Both the position numbers and the translations under genes were made by a program. From NCBI RefSeq assembly GCF_032854445.1, contig NC_088301.1, positions 37,871,187 to 37,935,186 on the forward strand: DNA of 64,000 nt. The letters run 5' to 3'. The stretch comes from Liolophura sinensis (Eukaryota > Mollusca > Polyplacophora > Chitonida > Chitonidae). Below are positions 29,932 through 40,400 of this stretch, one piece after another; position 1 is the stretch's first letter; every line of letters begins with the position of its first letter. The notes beneath the pieces were generated by a model. The model did no database searches and was not told where the DNA came from. It was given only the letters and a program-made list of their open reading frames with translations.

Positions 29932-30835
29932 CTGAAAAGTCAGACGTTTGCTGTCTTTCACTTTGACATAAGCTGGTACCTAAGATGTGTACTTGAAAAG
30001 GTTTACCCTTTATCTACATGTTTACCACCCTTCTACATGTAAATTTTTTTTATTATTGCTGTTATTCACGGCCATAAACCTGTAATGTACCTGTAAAAAC
30101 AAGACCTGAAGTATAAACCGGGAAACAATTTAACATGAACATTTTACATTGTTGTAGTGCTACATTACTTAATACAATCAATGATGTCCTTTGGCTCTAA
30201 CATTACCGCACACTCACACACATGGTGAAGTACTACAACAGACAAATCATTGAACAAACCCTTATGTAGTCTGGGTTATCTTCAGCCTCTGTTGACCTCC
30301 TGTCTTTCCAGTTCTTTTTTCTCTCGTTGCGGTTGTAGTTTTCTCTTGGTCTCTTGCCGGCCATGTTTTTCTGAAAACACTAAAGAATCCCCTGAGGAGG
30401 TTGTCATCCTGTTTCATACGATCTACAGAGGAAGAGATCACAGATTTTCTGAATACGGCATATGGGCACACATTTGTGAATAAGCTTTGTTTTCAGATGA
30501 AACTTTCTCACATAAAAAAGGCTTACTAATTAATGTCATCATTTGGTTCAAATTGGCTATGCTGCACTTTTTGGACTATTTATACCGCTTTTCCTGTCCC
30601 TGTCTTTGCCAATTTTTACGTTACTGTCTCTGATTAGGGAAATGTTTACATTCTGTTCATTATGATTCCAGCCAAAGAACAGCTTTTCAAAAAATTTTAG
30701 TCTTCTGTTATAACCTTAATGGCCACATGGGCAAATTGTGAAATGACACACAACCTTTCATAAAACTTCACACAGGCATCATTTTGTTTCAAATCTGAGC
30801 TTCAGAAAAGGAAAATATTTGTCTTTTTTCTACTC

Positions 30836-31440
30836 ACCCTTCCGAGAACATAGGATGAAACTCTTATCCACTCTGACCTCATCAGCTGAGGACACTGTTC
30901 TGGACTGAGAGGTCTGGTTAGCAACAGGCATGCAGCCAGCATTACCCGGGCTATGCTGCCCACTTGGAAAAATTCTTGAGTCCGCAGGGAGTACGTGACA
31001 GGTTCTACTAGACGTCCAATAGGCTGTGGAATTTTCCCTGAAGATCGAAGAGTCGCAATCAGAAACTGAAGAATTGGATAACAGATTGAGGTGAGTGCGT
31101 TCAGGTGACAGCCAGGGGAGGTACTGGTACCTGAGAGGATTGCCTCATCCTCAGACTCTGTCATATCAGATGGGATTAATTTCTCATCACATGATGATGT
31201 CATCACCTTATTCCTCCCACCTACCCTGTCGTCAGACAGGACAGATTTATCATGCATGACACGAAGTTCTTCACGTCTGATGTCGCCATTCATTGTAACT
31301 TGCTTAACATCTAGAATCAACAACATTTGTACTAATGACATCTTCATCTTTTCCGATATCATCATCATTATCATCAGAGAGGATACCATCATCGTTATAA
31401 TCAATCTCCTCCTCTCCTGACATTATGGGCACTTCGATAT
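30836..31440 (-). CDS. Unrecognised coding-like region, minus strand
   Basis: A 200-codon open frame covers 31404-30802. Part of it reads KIPQPIGRLVEPVTYSLRTQ, then EFFQVGSIARVMLAACLLL. A strong GTGAGT donor follows SSYVLGR at about 30837. Just upstream another frame is very acidic (MSGEEEIDYNDDGILSDDND). Two different frames look protein-like over the same stretch, so the true reading is unsettled. Further minus-strand pieces at about 31990-31800 contain stops. This could be a diverged host gene or an old mobile-element ORF. Confidence 0.3.
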
Positions 31441-32096
31441 CTATGTCCTCACCCCCATCTTTGTGAGCCTGCTCACTTGACACACCATCCCACGAAGTAG
31501 TAAACGTTGACTCGTTGTTGTCAACTGGAGCCTAACGAACAAGAAGAATTGTCACTGGGCTGCAGCTCACTTCTTGGTCATGATCAGTTATACCGTCAGG
31601 ACTACATTTGTTTTGCAGCAACACGTCTTGCTTTATTCTGATATTTCTGAAGGAGGTTTTTTCTCTTCCCTCCCTCCTCCTTCATAACCTGACCATTCTC
31701 TGCATGTCCCCTGTCAGCAATACATACATATACCTGTACAGGTGTGTCATGAACTAATTCACCCAGGACTGACACTGATTAGTCCTGTCTCGCAACTCTC
31801 CATGGATGGGTCATTGTTAGGCTGAACTCTTGTCTCTTGTTTACCATCACTGTTTTCACCACATCGTTGCAAAGAACACTTTTTTGCTTTGAGATCTCGT
31901 TATGTGTCCTTGAACCACTCATCCACATTAGAAAGATCGAAGGTGCTCAGAAACTGGTCACCTTCTGGGTAACTGAAAAACTACATGATTAAGCTGTTGT
32001 CCCATGTGATCATCCTACAAAGCAAGAAAAAAAACCCCCAAAAAGTGTGATTAAAAGATTTAATAGCTTGAACACAGCATTTCGTCCATCTAGCTC

Positions 32097-32402
32097 CTAT
32101 TTATCACCTCCTGCTCCTTGTCTGGAACCGGGGTCCTCGAAACTATGAATTAGACCTTGTATACTAACAATTTCTCCCAGGTTTGGGAGTGGCTCTGTTC
32201 TGCTTGGTATCATAGGACATCGCAAGCTAACGAAAGTATGATCACGAGTAGATAGAGACAGTGACACAAGTGAACATATCATTTTTTTATGGAACTCTAC
32301 CCTAGAGTGAATTTCTACCCTACAGAACCCAGCGAACTTGAGACGGACATCCACCGTTTTTGTACCGCGAACAATGTCCATGACCAGCCGCTTATTTGCC
32401 AT
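32097..32402 (-). CDS. Unrecognised 101-codon ORF with true ATG
   Basis: From ATG 32402 the minus strand reads MANKRLVMDIVRGTKTVDVR, then a stretch ending NLGEIVSIQGLIHSFEDPGS, and a stop at 32097. It has a balanced globular composition. It could be the first exon of the unassigned minus-strand gene whose other pieces lie at 31.4-29.8 kb, but no firm splice chain was found. The last part resembles a beta-rich OB-like strand pattern only loosely. Confidence 0.3.
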   Translation of the reverse strand: MANKRLVMDIVRGTKTVDVRLKFAGFCRVEIHSRVEFHKKMICSLVSLSLSTRDHTFVSLRCPMIPSRTEPLPNLGEIVSIQGLIHSFEDPGSRQGAGGDK

Positions 32403-34464
32403 TTTTACACTCGATCAGCTGATAATGTTATTACCTGTGTACAGAGTTAAAATTCTGTAATATTTATTTTCCAGTGTTATCTCTCAGGTTTATGTAAAAT
32501 CTTGTCGGTTGTCGGTTTGTGTTAACTTATGCATTCAAGGGTGAACTAGTTATATATGAGCTTCAAAAACTCTTCTTGAAATATTGTGCACAGCTGAGAA
32601 AACTTAACTGTCCAGATACTTTGTATCAAGGTAGCCATGTAGCAATAGGTCCTGTATCGGCTTTCATACTATAAGTCGCATGGCAACAGAAAACTGTGTC
32701 CAGTATTACTTCAAAATTTTCCCCTTTTTTATTTATCGAGAAATTCGATCATTTTTATATTGTTTTCAGCGTCTAAAATTCATTAAAAGTTATGAAAAAC
32801 ATCATAGTTTTATCAGAGGTAGTTTATCAAAGGTGAATGTACAGAATATAGCTATTTTCGAAATATTACGAAGACAAATATGCAAAATTCTTGGAAAGTG
32901 ATGCGATATGACACACAAACTTTAAGGTCTCTATATTCCGTTTATCAAACATTAAATCCTTTTTATGGCTCATCGTATATTATACTAAAAAGAAACGAAT
33001 GGAAATAATTTTGGTTAGTTTGTACCGCACTTTGGACGACCATGACTTGTCACGTCGTTTGTGGAAACTAATTTTTATGGACTTGCAAGCAGTCAACACT
33101 GTAATCAAAATGACTCTATTTATCGAACTCACAGACCATTTCGCGTCACTTTAGTATATTGTGAAGTGATCAAGAACTTTATTCTGAGGATTAAGATAAA
33201 ACGGTCGGCCTATCTTACTTCTAGATTATTCATTGGCCTCCCGCGAGACCAGCTGATCAACTACTCACAGCATTTCCTGTAACTAGTTGTGCAAACAGTT
33301 CTATTAATGAAAGTTCTAGGAAAGTAGTGCAAATAGTTGCATTCATGCTTGAAAGCGTTTACCCTTGATGGTGAAATGGTTGGTCAATTGTCTTAAGTAT
33401 TAACTTATGAACTACTGTTTGGTTGAATGATCGATTGATTGGTAATGTTTCGTGCGTGATGCGGTTTACTAAGGTAGCGATGTAGCGAAAGGTCCTCTAG
33501 TGGCATCCATAAAGAAATAATTATATTTAAAACGCTGAATTCATCATCTTTTTCACCTAGATTAAAGCTCTTCTTCCCACGACTTCTACATTAAGAATGA
33601 GAATCAGAACAACTGTCATTTTTTCTATTTACGTGCATTATACATTTACACTTAGTTACAAGTATATGATATACTTTTGAGGAGTTCTTGTATATTACCG
33701 TCATTATAAATTATAGTCGCGCCATATATGTGAAAGGATCGAAAGTTCGTTTAAATTAACTAGAATTTCCTGGTGATACCTTTATGTCTACTTTATTATC
33801 ATTTATTTATAAAGGTGAATGTGAGGATCCTTCACTGATATGTAAGATATTTCCCTTATCAGATGACCTCTGATATTACATTTTGATATTTCACACTCAG
33901 ACGTCATGACGTCAACAAAGAAACATATTAGTGTTAATTATGGATTACTTACCGAACTGCCATACATGTATGTCACATGTATATACTTACTGATGTCTCA
34001 TAATAACACAGACATTGTATTTGTTGATACACTATAATTTTTTGCACTGTTAATTTAATTCTAGTTAAAATATATCAGAATTTTTTGGCCCTACATGAAA
34101 AGTACTGCCCAGTGATACAAACAACCCTACGGAGGTTACCAAGGTGACAAAACAAGGTGACAACTCCGAAAAACATTTTGATATGTTGTAGAGATTGCAA
34201 GCTGCATGTGGTTGTATGTCATGGCACCGCGCGAAAGTTGGGGGAAGCTACGTTTGTGCACTGTCGCCACGTCTAAGGTGTTAAAATAACATGTTTGTTT
34301 TTTGTTTGTTTGTTTTTTGTTTTTGTTATTTTTTGTTTGTTTGTTTGGTTGGTTGGTTGGTTCTTTTAGGGTCTACAGCGAAGGCTAGATGTGCTAATGT
34401 ATTGATAACTTTCAGCATTAGCTTGGTGCTTGTGGTCATAACAGTCCACCATCAGATAGGGGAG
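32403..34464. other. Intergenic, no gene seen
   Basis: AT-rich with only short ORFs. An imperfect 27-base direct repeat (AAGGTAGC.ATGTAGC.A.AGGTCCT) lies at 32628 and again at 33471. A (GTTT)n/GGTT simple repeat occupies about 34291-34365, upstream of IPK. Confidence 0.45.
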
Positions 34465-34483
34465 CCCCCCCCCCCCCCCCCCC
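34465..34483 (+). repeat. Run of 19 C just upstream of IPK
   Basis: A homopolymer of C 80 bases before the chosen IPK start. Its length may be inexact in the assembly. Confidence 0.8.
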
Positions 34484-34565
34484 TTAGCAAGGTCAAGGTC
34501 AACCACATCACAATATATTCATGTTCTTGATCATACGGTACGGAGACTATTGTGTCCATGTAGTC

Positions 34566-37500
34566 ATGAAAGTAGACCGTGTTATAAAACTGGGTGGAAG
34601 CGCCATAACAAGAAAAGACCAGCTGGAGACGCTGAAACTGGGAGAGCTTGAATCTGGAGCTAAACTTGTGAAACGATGTGTTGATAATCACCTGAATTGT
34701 GTTATTGTCCACGGTGCAGGGTATGCATGCAGCTATGGTTGTTTGTGTTTAAGATCTCAATCACATTTAGAAGCAACACACCTGCACAACATCTTAGCAT
34801 ATGCTGAATGAAGAAATATAGATTAAATAACGCGTATGCATTTCACTCAGTAGTTGGAGGTTACTGTGCGTAAGCCCTAGACATGCAGAGCTGGAGTAAG
34901 AATGGCCGCACTGGTTGTAGCGAGTAATTCTACGGAAGCCCGGATGGGTTGTGTGTTTTTTGACTGCCTTGTTCAAAAAGGACAGAAATGTGCAACTTTT
35001 ACGTGTAGCTGTGTTACTAACATATACCAACAGGACTTACAGAAAATCTTCCTCCAAATGATTGCATACTATTGTGAAGAATGCGGGTTTGGAAAATAAA
35101 TAGTATATATAGACGTATACATGCAGGGACTCGTGTGTATACAACAATAGGCCTATATAAATTATTCTTCTTTTTTATGACTTTTACCAAACTTATAGCT
35201 TAAATTTATAGTAAAACTTCTGCATAATTAATTAAATAGTTATTATAGTTATAATAGTTATTATTTTTGAGTCTCTCTTAGGCGCTACCTATATTCGCAA
35301 GGAGCTGTGTGATGATGCAGGCCCTAATACACCAAATTCTAACCTTCCTAGGCCTATATACAGATAGGATTTCTAACCTTTGTCTGTAATTGTTTAATTA
35401 CCAATGAAAGCCATCTGCCCATTTATGTTATAAATGGAATTATATAAAGTGAAAGAAATGATCTTCAGTAATAGATATTTATTTTTCCATTTATACTTGA
35501 TGAATTTTAGCTAATGTGACAACGTAATAATATTTAGCATGTAGTGTGATGTACCTTAATTTGTTTGATAACATAAACAAGTGAAGTGACGAGTCGGTGT
35601 CGAAACTTCGTGTGCCTGTATGTCACCTTTTTACATTGTGCACATTTGTGACGAGCCGAAATGCTGAATACCCAAAAGGCGCTGGTCAAAATGTTGCTTG
35701 CCAAGATATGGGCCTAAATCGATCTGTAACCTACAGATCTCTTCTATCTTTAAGAGAGCATAAGACTATAGGCCACTATCAGCCCTTAGTTCAGTATACG
35801 CTTTCTACACACCTCCTGAGGTGGACAGATTATGGAGTTGTTACCTGTGGGAACCATTTCTCGCATAAACATGTCGATTCGGTGCAAAATGGAACTGCTG
35901 TCATGATGCAGTGCTTGTGAAACACCTCTTTTGTAAGAAACACAATAACCACTATATAGGAGCAACTTCTTTTAGGAAGGGGCAGAACATATCACTACTC
36001 CCCCCTCCCCCCAACACACACACACACACACACACACATACACTCGCACAAACCTACTTCTCTTAGCTTTCAGTCATTGGTTGACCAGCCATAGCTTTTC
36101 CATGACTGTGAACATCCATGCTGTATGCCAAAACAATCATTCAATCAACTAATAGGTATTATACTTTTCCCAGATGCTTTGGTCACTTTCATGCCAAAGA
36201 ATACTCCGTAGTTTCTGGTTGTCAGAAATTAACCGGAGATAGTCAAGCTCGCGCAGCCAAGGGATTTGTTTTAACCAGACAATCAGTCACCAAGGTAAGG
36301 GTTACATTTACTCCTGCTTTACTTAGTCATATAGTTTATATATACGTTGTGCAATTTTATACATGAACCTTTAAACGCGCCTGTATTCCTTTCCGGCCGT
36401 ACGTGGGAAGGTCTCCGGCAACCTGTGGATGGTCGTGGGTTTCCCCCGGGTTGTGCCCGGTTTCCACCCACCATAATGCTGGCCCTCCGTCGTTTAAGTG
36501 AAATATTCTTGAGTACGGCGTAAAACACCAATTAAATGAATAAATGAATTTAAACGCACTTCAAAGCATTGGATGACCGCAGATGAACTGATGCTGTATA
36601 TTGTTTAGTTAAGGCTTACCTCTAAGCCGTAGTCGAGTCGTACTCGGACATGTAAACACCCCAGTCAGAGCTTATATTTCACCATGCAGCATTAGGCTGA
36701 TAATGTCTAGAATCATATACACAAAAAAGCGGCGGAAACAAAGGACATTCGTGTCAGTCCGGGGGAAGTTATTAGTATTTCAAAGCAGAGTAAAAAGCTA
36801 GAATAATATCACACTTCTGGTTTCCTCTCCGTTCGTACGATGTAAGGCTTTCCGGCAACCTTCGGATGGTCGTGGGTTTCCCGGAACCCGGATTCCTCCC
36901 ACTATAATGCTGCACGACGTTAAACCCCGAGCAGCCACTCACTCACTATAATGCCGTTGTATGAGTGAAATATTCTTCAGTGCGGCGTAGAACACTAATC
37001 AAATAAATAATCATCTATGTCGTCCGGCTGATTTCACTTTTCTCTGTCAGAGTCAATGTTTTCTGATGAATGCAACTCTTTTAATACCAGCGCAACATGT
37101 ATATATGTTGCCACAATTTTGTACATATGTACTCCCTGAAACAGTGATTTGTTTTCATGGTTATATCCGTTTCAGCTCAACAAACTGGTTGTAGACTGCT
37201 TGATATCTAATTCTGTTCCAGCCGTGTCGGTTTCGGTAAGCATCTGTGGAACAAACTGAACGTCTATGTCACTGTGTACATCACATATGCCTATACATGA
37301 GCTGTACACTATTGGCAGGACTATAGATACTAGATATTTATCTAGTATGTTTTATTAGGCCCAGGCATCATGAACATTGTCGAGCGCAGTATTGCATTCG
37401 TCACATGTACATTAGTCATGGGTTCGAATCCAAATACCGCTAGTTTGACTGTGAGTATAAGTCAGGTGACTTATCAGCTATCTGGTGAAATAAAAAGATG

Positions 37501-39137
37501 TATTAAAAGGTAAAAAAAATGTTTCTAGAAAGAAGTTACACCTTGATAATTCCTGGCACATACAGTCCACATGAAATCCATTTGAAGTTACAGTTACTAA
37601 ATGTGACTACCATTCAAAACATACTTTCCCTCGAAGCTGGGTGATGCATTATCCCTATAACCAAATGTAAAGTTTTCCTATATTTGACAAACTTCTATAC
37701 ATGTGCAAAACAATCTTCACAGGTCATCGGCTATTGCTAATCATTGCAAGATAATAAGTACAAGTCATACTCAATATGTAGTTGATGAATACATTCTCAA
37801 GCAAGGATTTATTCACCCTGCGTTTTAATTATAGCCGTGTTCTTCCTGGAAAACACGGGATGGTAAAGTATTGAGGGATGGTGTGGATGTTGTGGCGGAT
37901 TTACTAGAGAAGGGATTTGTGCCAGTGCTTCACGGGGATTGCTGCCTGGATACGATCAGAGGCTGGACTATCCTCAGTGGAGACACTATTATCCAAGTTA
38001 GTAGCTTTTTTAGGGCATGGTGAACGCTGTATGTGGCAAAACTGATCATTACGTTATTATATTTCGACAAAAATCTCGTCTTCACTTCATTTGCCATAAT
38101 ATGTACTGTTACTTATCGTAAAGGTATTATTGCTAGGTCTGTGTAGAAAAAGATCTTGGAAGAGCTTCTGATTAAATCAGTTGCTCCGGTACTTTATATC
38201 CCGTCTACCGAAGGGCCCGTAAAGTGAAATAGACGTGTATATAAATATTTCGAACTGAGTCTGTTTCTACAAGATCTCTTTAAAACTAGTTATTGTGATG
38301 TCAAGCAAGTTAATTATCCACGAATGATTATTTTATACACATGTTTTTTCAGACTATCTGCGAGAAATTGACTGTAGACACTGTGGTTTTCCTGACTGAT
38401 GTAGAGGGTGTATATGATCGACCACCATCTGATGCAAGTAGGTTACATGGTCTTTAGACATGGTCTTTATTACTAGACAACAATTCTGTTAATAGAAGTG
38501 CAGTATGATTACTGGTATTACATGTCAGATTTTACATATACATCACCCGACTATAAACGTTTCATTACCCATAACTGTAGTGTTCGAAAAAAATAGACAA
38601 TGATAATACTGAATATCTAATATAAGCTTAAAGTCCGACATTCAACTCTAACTTTATTTATTTTTTATTCTGTCTTGCATAATAATGTATATATAATATA
38701 ATGTATATATAATGTATCATTGTTTGTAGAGAAAAGGTAGGTTTTTTAATTAGCGTCCCTGATGTGTTATTGATTGGAAAAAAAACTGTAAGGAGTTGCT
38801 CAAGAATTAGATAGTATCAGTGGGATGTACCGTTTCCATCGCTTGCTGTCCATTTGTTCACCTTTTTTATTCAGACGCAAACCTTTTGCCCGAGATCCTA
38901 GTGCAAGAAGGAGGAACTACCGTGGACGTGATCACACGAACAACTGGATGTGACGTCACAGGAGGGATCAAGCAGAAGATCGACTCGGCTGTTGGAGTTG
39001 TTACACAGACAAAGGGATCAACGTCAGTCTTTGTGTGTGGCATTAATGCACCTGTGGCACAAAGAGTGTGTTTGTCTGGTGTGAGCGAATCCAGAGGGGA
39101 CGGAACATTGATCCGATTGGCGGAGACTGGTACTTAA
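34566..39137 (+). CDS. IPK: Isopentenyl phosphate kinase, six exons
   Basis: ATP-dependent phosphorylation of isopentenyl phosphate to isopentenyl diphosphate (amino acid kinase fold), known from archaea, plants and scattered other eukaryotes. Exons: 34566-34720, 36174-36294, 37176-37235, 37835-37996, 38353-38437, 38875-39137. All are GT-AG and phases agree, giving 846 bp, 281 aa. Visible motifs: VIKLGGSAIT at residues 6-15 with K8, HGAGCFGH at 49-56, then VPVLHGD, TILSGDTII, FLTDVEGVYDRPP, and DVTGGIKQKI near the end. H56 aligns with the diagnostic IPK histidine (His60 of Methanocaldococcus jannaschii). The usual Ser/Ala of that loop is Cys53. An in-frame ATG at 34521 would add 15 residues. 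I prefer 34566 because family members begin just before the KLGG strand. Two SINEs lie in intron 2. Nothing appears broken. Confidence 0.92.
36013..36038 (+). repeat. CA dinucleotide microsatellite in IPK intron 2
   Basis: An uninterrupted (CA)n run following a C-rich stretch. Confidence 0.9.
36388..36548 (+). repeat. SINE copy (body and tail) in IPK intron 2
   Basis: Contains GGCCGTACGTGGGAAGGTCT, GGATGGTCGTGGGTTTC, CACCATAATGCTGGCC, GTGAAATATTCTTGAGTACG and CACCAATTAAATGAATAAAT. The tRNA-like head is absent. Confidence 0.8.
36821..37010 (+). repeat. Second SINE copy in IPK intron 2, with an inserted segment
   Basis: Has GGATGGTCGTGGGTTTC and the tail GTGAAATATTCTTCAGTGCG with AATCAAATAAATAA. 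In between it carries an extra GACGTTAAACCCCGAGCAGC piece with CACTCACTCACT, and ATAATGC occurs twice. This looks like a mosaic of two tail types. Confidence 0.75.
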
Positions 39138-39194
39138 TATAACCTTCAAACAATCTTGGTGCCACGAGTTTATCCATCTGTGTATCTTTATTGT

Positions 39195-39200
39195 AATAAA
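39195..39200 (+). terminator. Polyadenylation signal of IPK
   Basis: AATAAA lies 58 bases after the TAA stop (39135-39137). It is the first canonical hexamer. Confidence 0.5.
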
Positions 39201-40130
39201 TGCTCGCCTTTTCATCGTATGTTTGTCGGGACTGTGTTTCACTTTAACATTACGCTCTCCTGGGAGTAATGTGGCCATTCATTTATATTTCACCGAGTGC
39301 TTGCATTTCAATCACTATGACACAGAAGGAGTAGATTTAAATCCGGCCTGGGACAGGGTAGATATTTGTATAGGTTGCCCCGCTCTCACTGCTTGTGGAA
39401 CCTTGTGGAAAATAAGCGGTTAGCCACGCTCGTGTGACATGTTGCACAGTCTAAACCTCGCTGAAGAAAAGTCTTCCACCAGTGCAGTTGATACCTGTGG
39501 GAAAGGTCGTCAGTACCTTGTCACAGGTCTTTGGTTTATTCCGGACACTACGGTTTCCTTCCTGCATCCCTTGAAACTGACAGTCATAAAAAGTGAAAAT
39601 ATTTTTGTATGGCGTTAACAAATATTAAATAAATAAACGTCGATGTTTGAAGAAACTATGATTTGATTTTTAATTTTTGACTATTATTTTTGCTTCAATT
39701 ATTTATTTATTTCATTGGTAATTTCACACTTTTCACAAGAATATTTCACTTACATACCCACAGACTATACAGCGGGCACTGTATCAGTTAATCGAAGACT
39801 CCGTTGCTGGGGTGTAAATATTTATTTTTTTATCACAAATTGTTGAATAAGGTTCGATACGGTACCTATTTCTGCTTGTTTTAGAAACGCGATTTGTGAT
39901 TTTCGACTTTAATGTCCTTGTTTGAATGAATAAGAAGGCTGTTCAACTTTTTGAGTGGTGATTCTTTGAAAGTTTAATCATCGCCTTTCCCGGGAAAGAA
40001 CTTTAACTCTTGAAGTGAAATATCAATTTGCGTTAGTTCTTTAACGGCTGCAGTTTGCAAAATAGTCATTGGTGGACGTTTGAATCGTAGATCTCTCTAA
40101 GGTAATAAGTATTGCATTCTATTTTTTTAT
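39201..40130. other. Downstream of IPK; one SINE tail fragment
   Basis: No gene is seen. A worn reverse SINE tail lies at about 39702-39790 (TTTATTTATTTCATTGGTAA, then CAAGAATATTTCACTTAC). Confidence 0.45.
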
Positions 40131-40258
40131 TAAATGTGAACACAATACAGCAGTTTGAATAATTCTAGACTAGTGACGTCTAGTAAATCGCAATTGATAT
40201 CACTGTATTTTTTTTTACCTAATTCTGCTCTTAGGCTATGGCACAAGGGGACGTTTAA
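40131..40258 (+). repeat. Dispersed repeat, same as 51703-51832
   Basis: It shares with 51703-51832 a TTAAATGTGA start, a TGACGTCTA block within AGACTAGTGACGTCTAGTAAA, a TTTTTTTACCTAATTCTGCT block and a GGCTATGGCACAAGG block, in the same order. The SINE at 40262 follows at once, whereas at 51833 the RT-element sequence continues, so the SINE may have inserted here. Confidence 0.7.
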
Positions 40259-40261
40259 GTT

Positions 40262-40400
40262 GCTACTAGGTATGGCAGCAACCTGCGGATGGTCGTGGGT
40301 TTCGCCTGGTCTCTGCCCGGTTTCCTCCCACCACAATCCTGGCCTCCGTCGTATAAGTGAAATATTCTTGAATACGGCGTAAAACACCAATCAAATAAAT
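40262..40400 (+). repeat. SINE copy (body and tail)
   Basis: Contains CAACCTGCGGATGGTCGTGG, GTTTCCTCCCACCACAAT, GTGAAATATTCTTGAATACG and CACCAATCAAATAAAT. The head is absent. Confidence 0.8.

Noticed and set aside
37380-37500. tRNA-like B box (GGGTTCGAATCC) near 37413; a similar one near 5818
   Set aside because: No A box at the right distance and no cloverleaf could be drawn, so no tRNA gene or SINE head is claimed.
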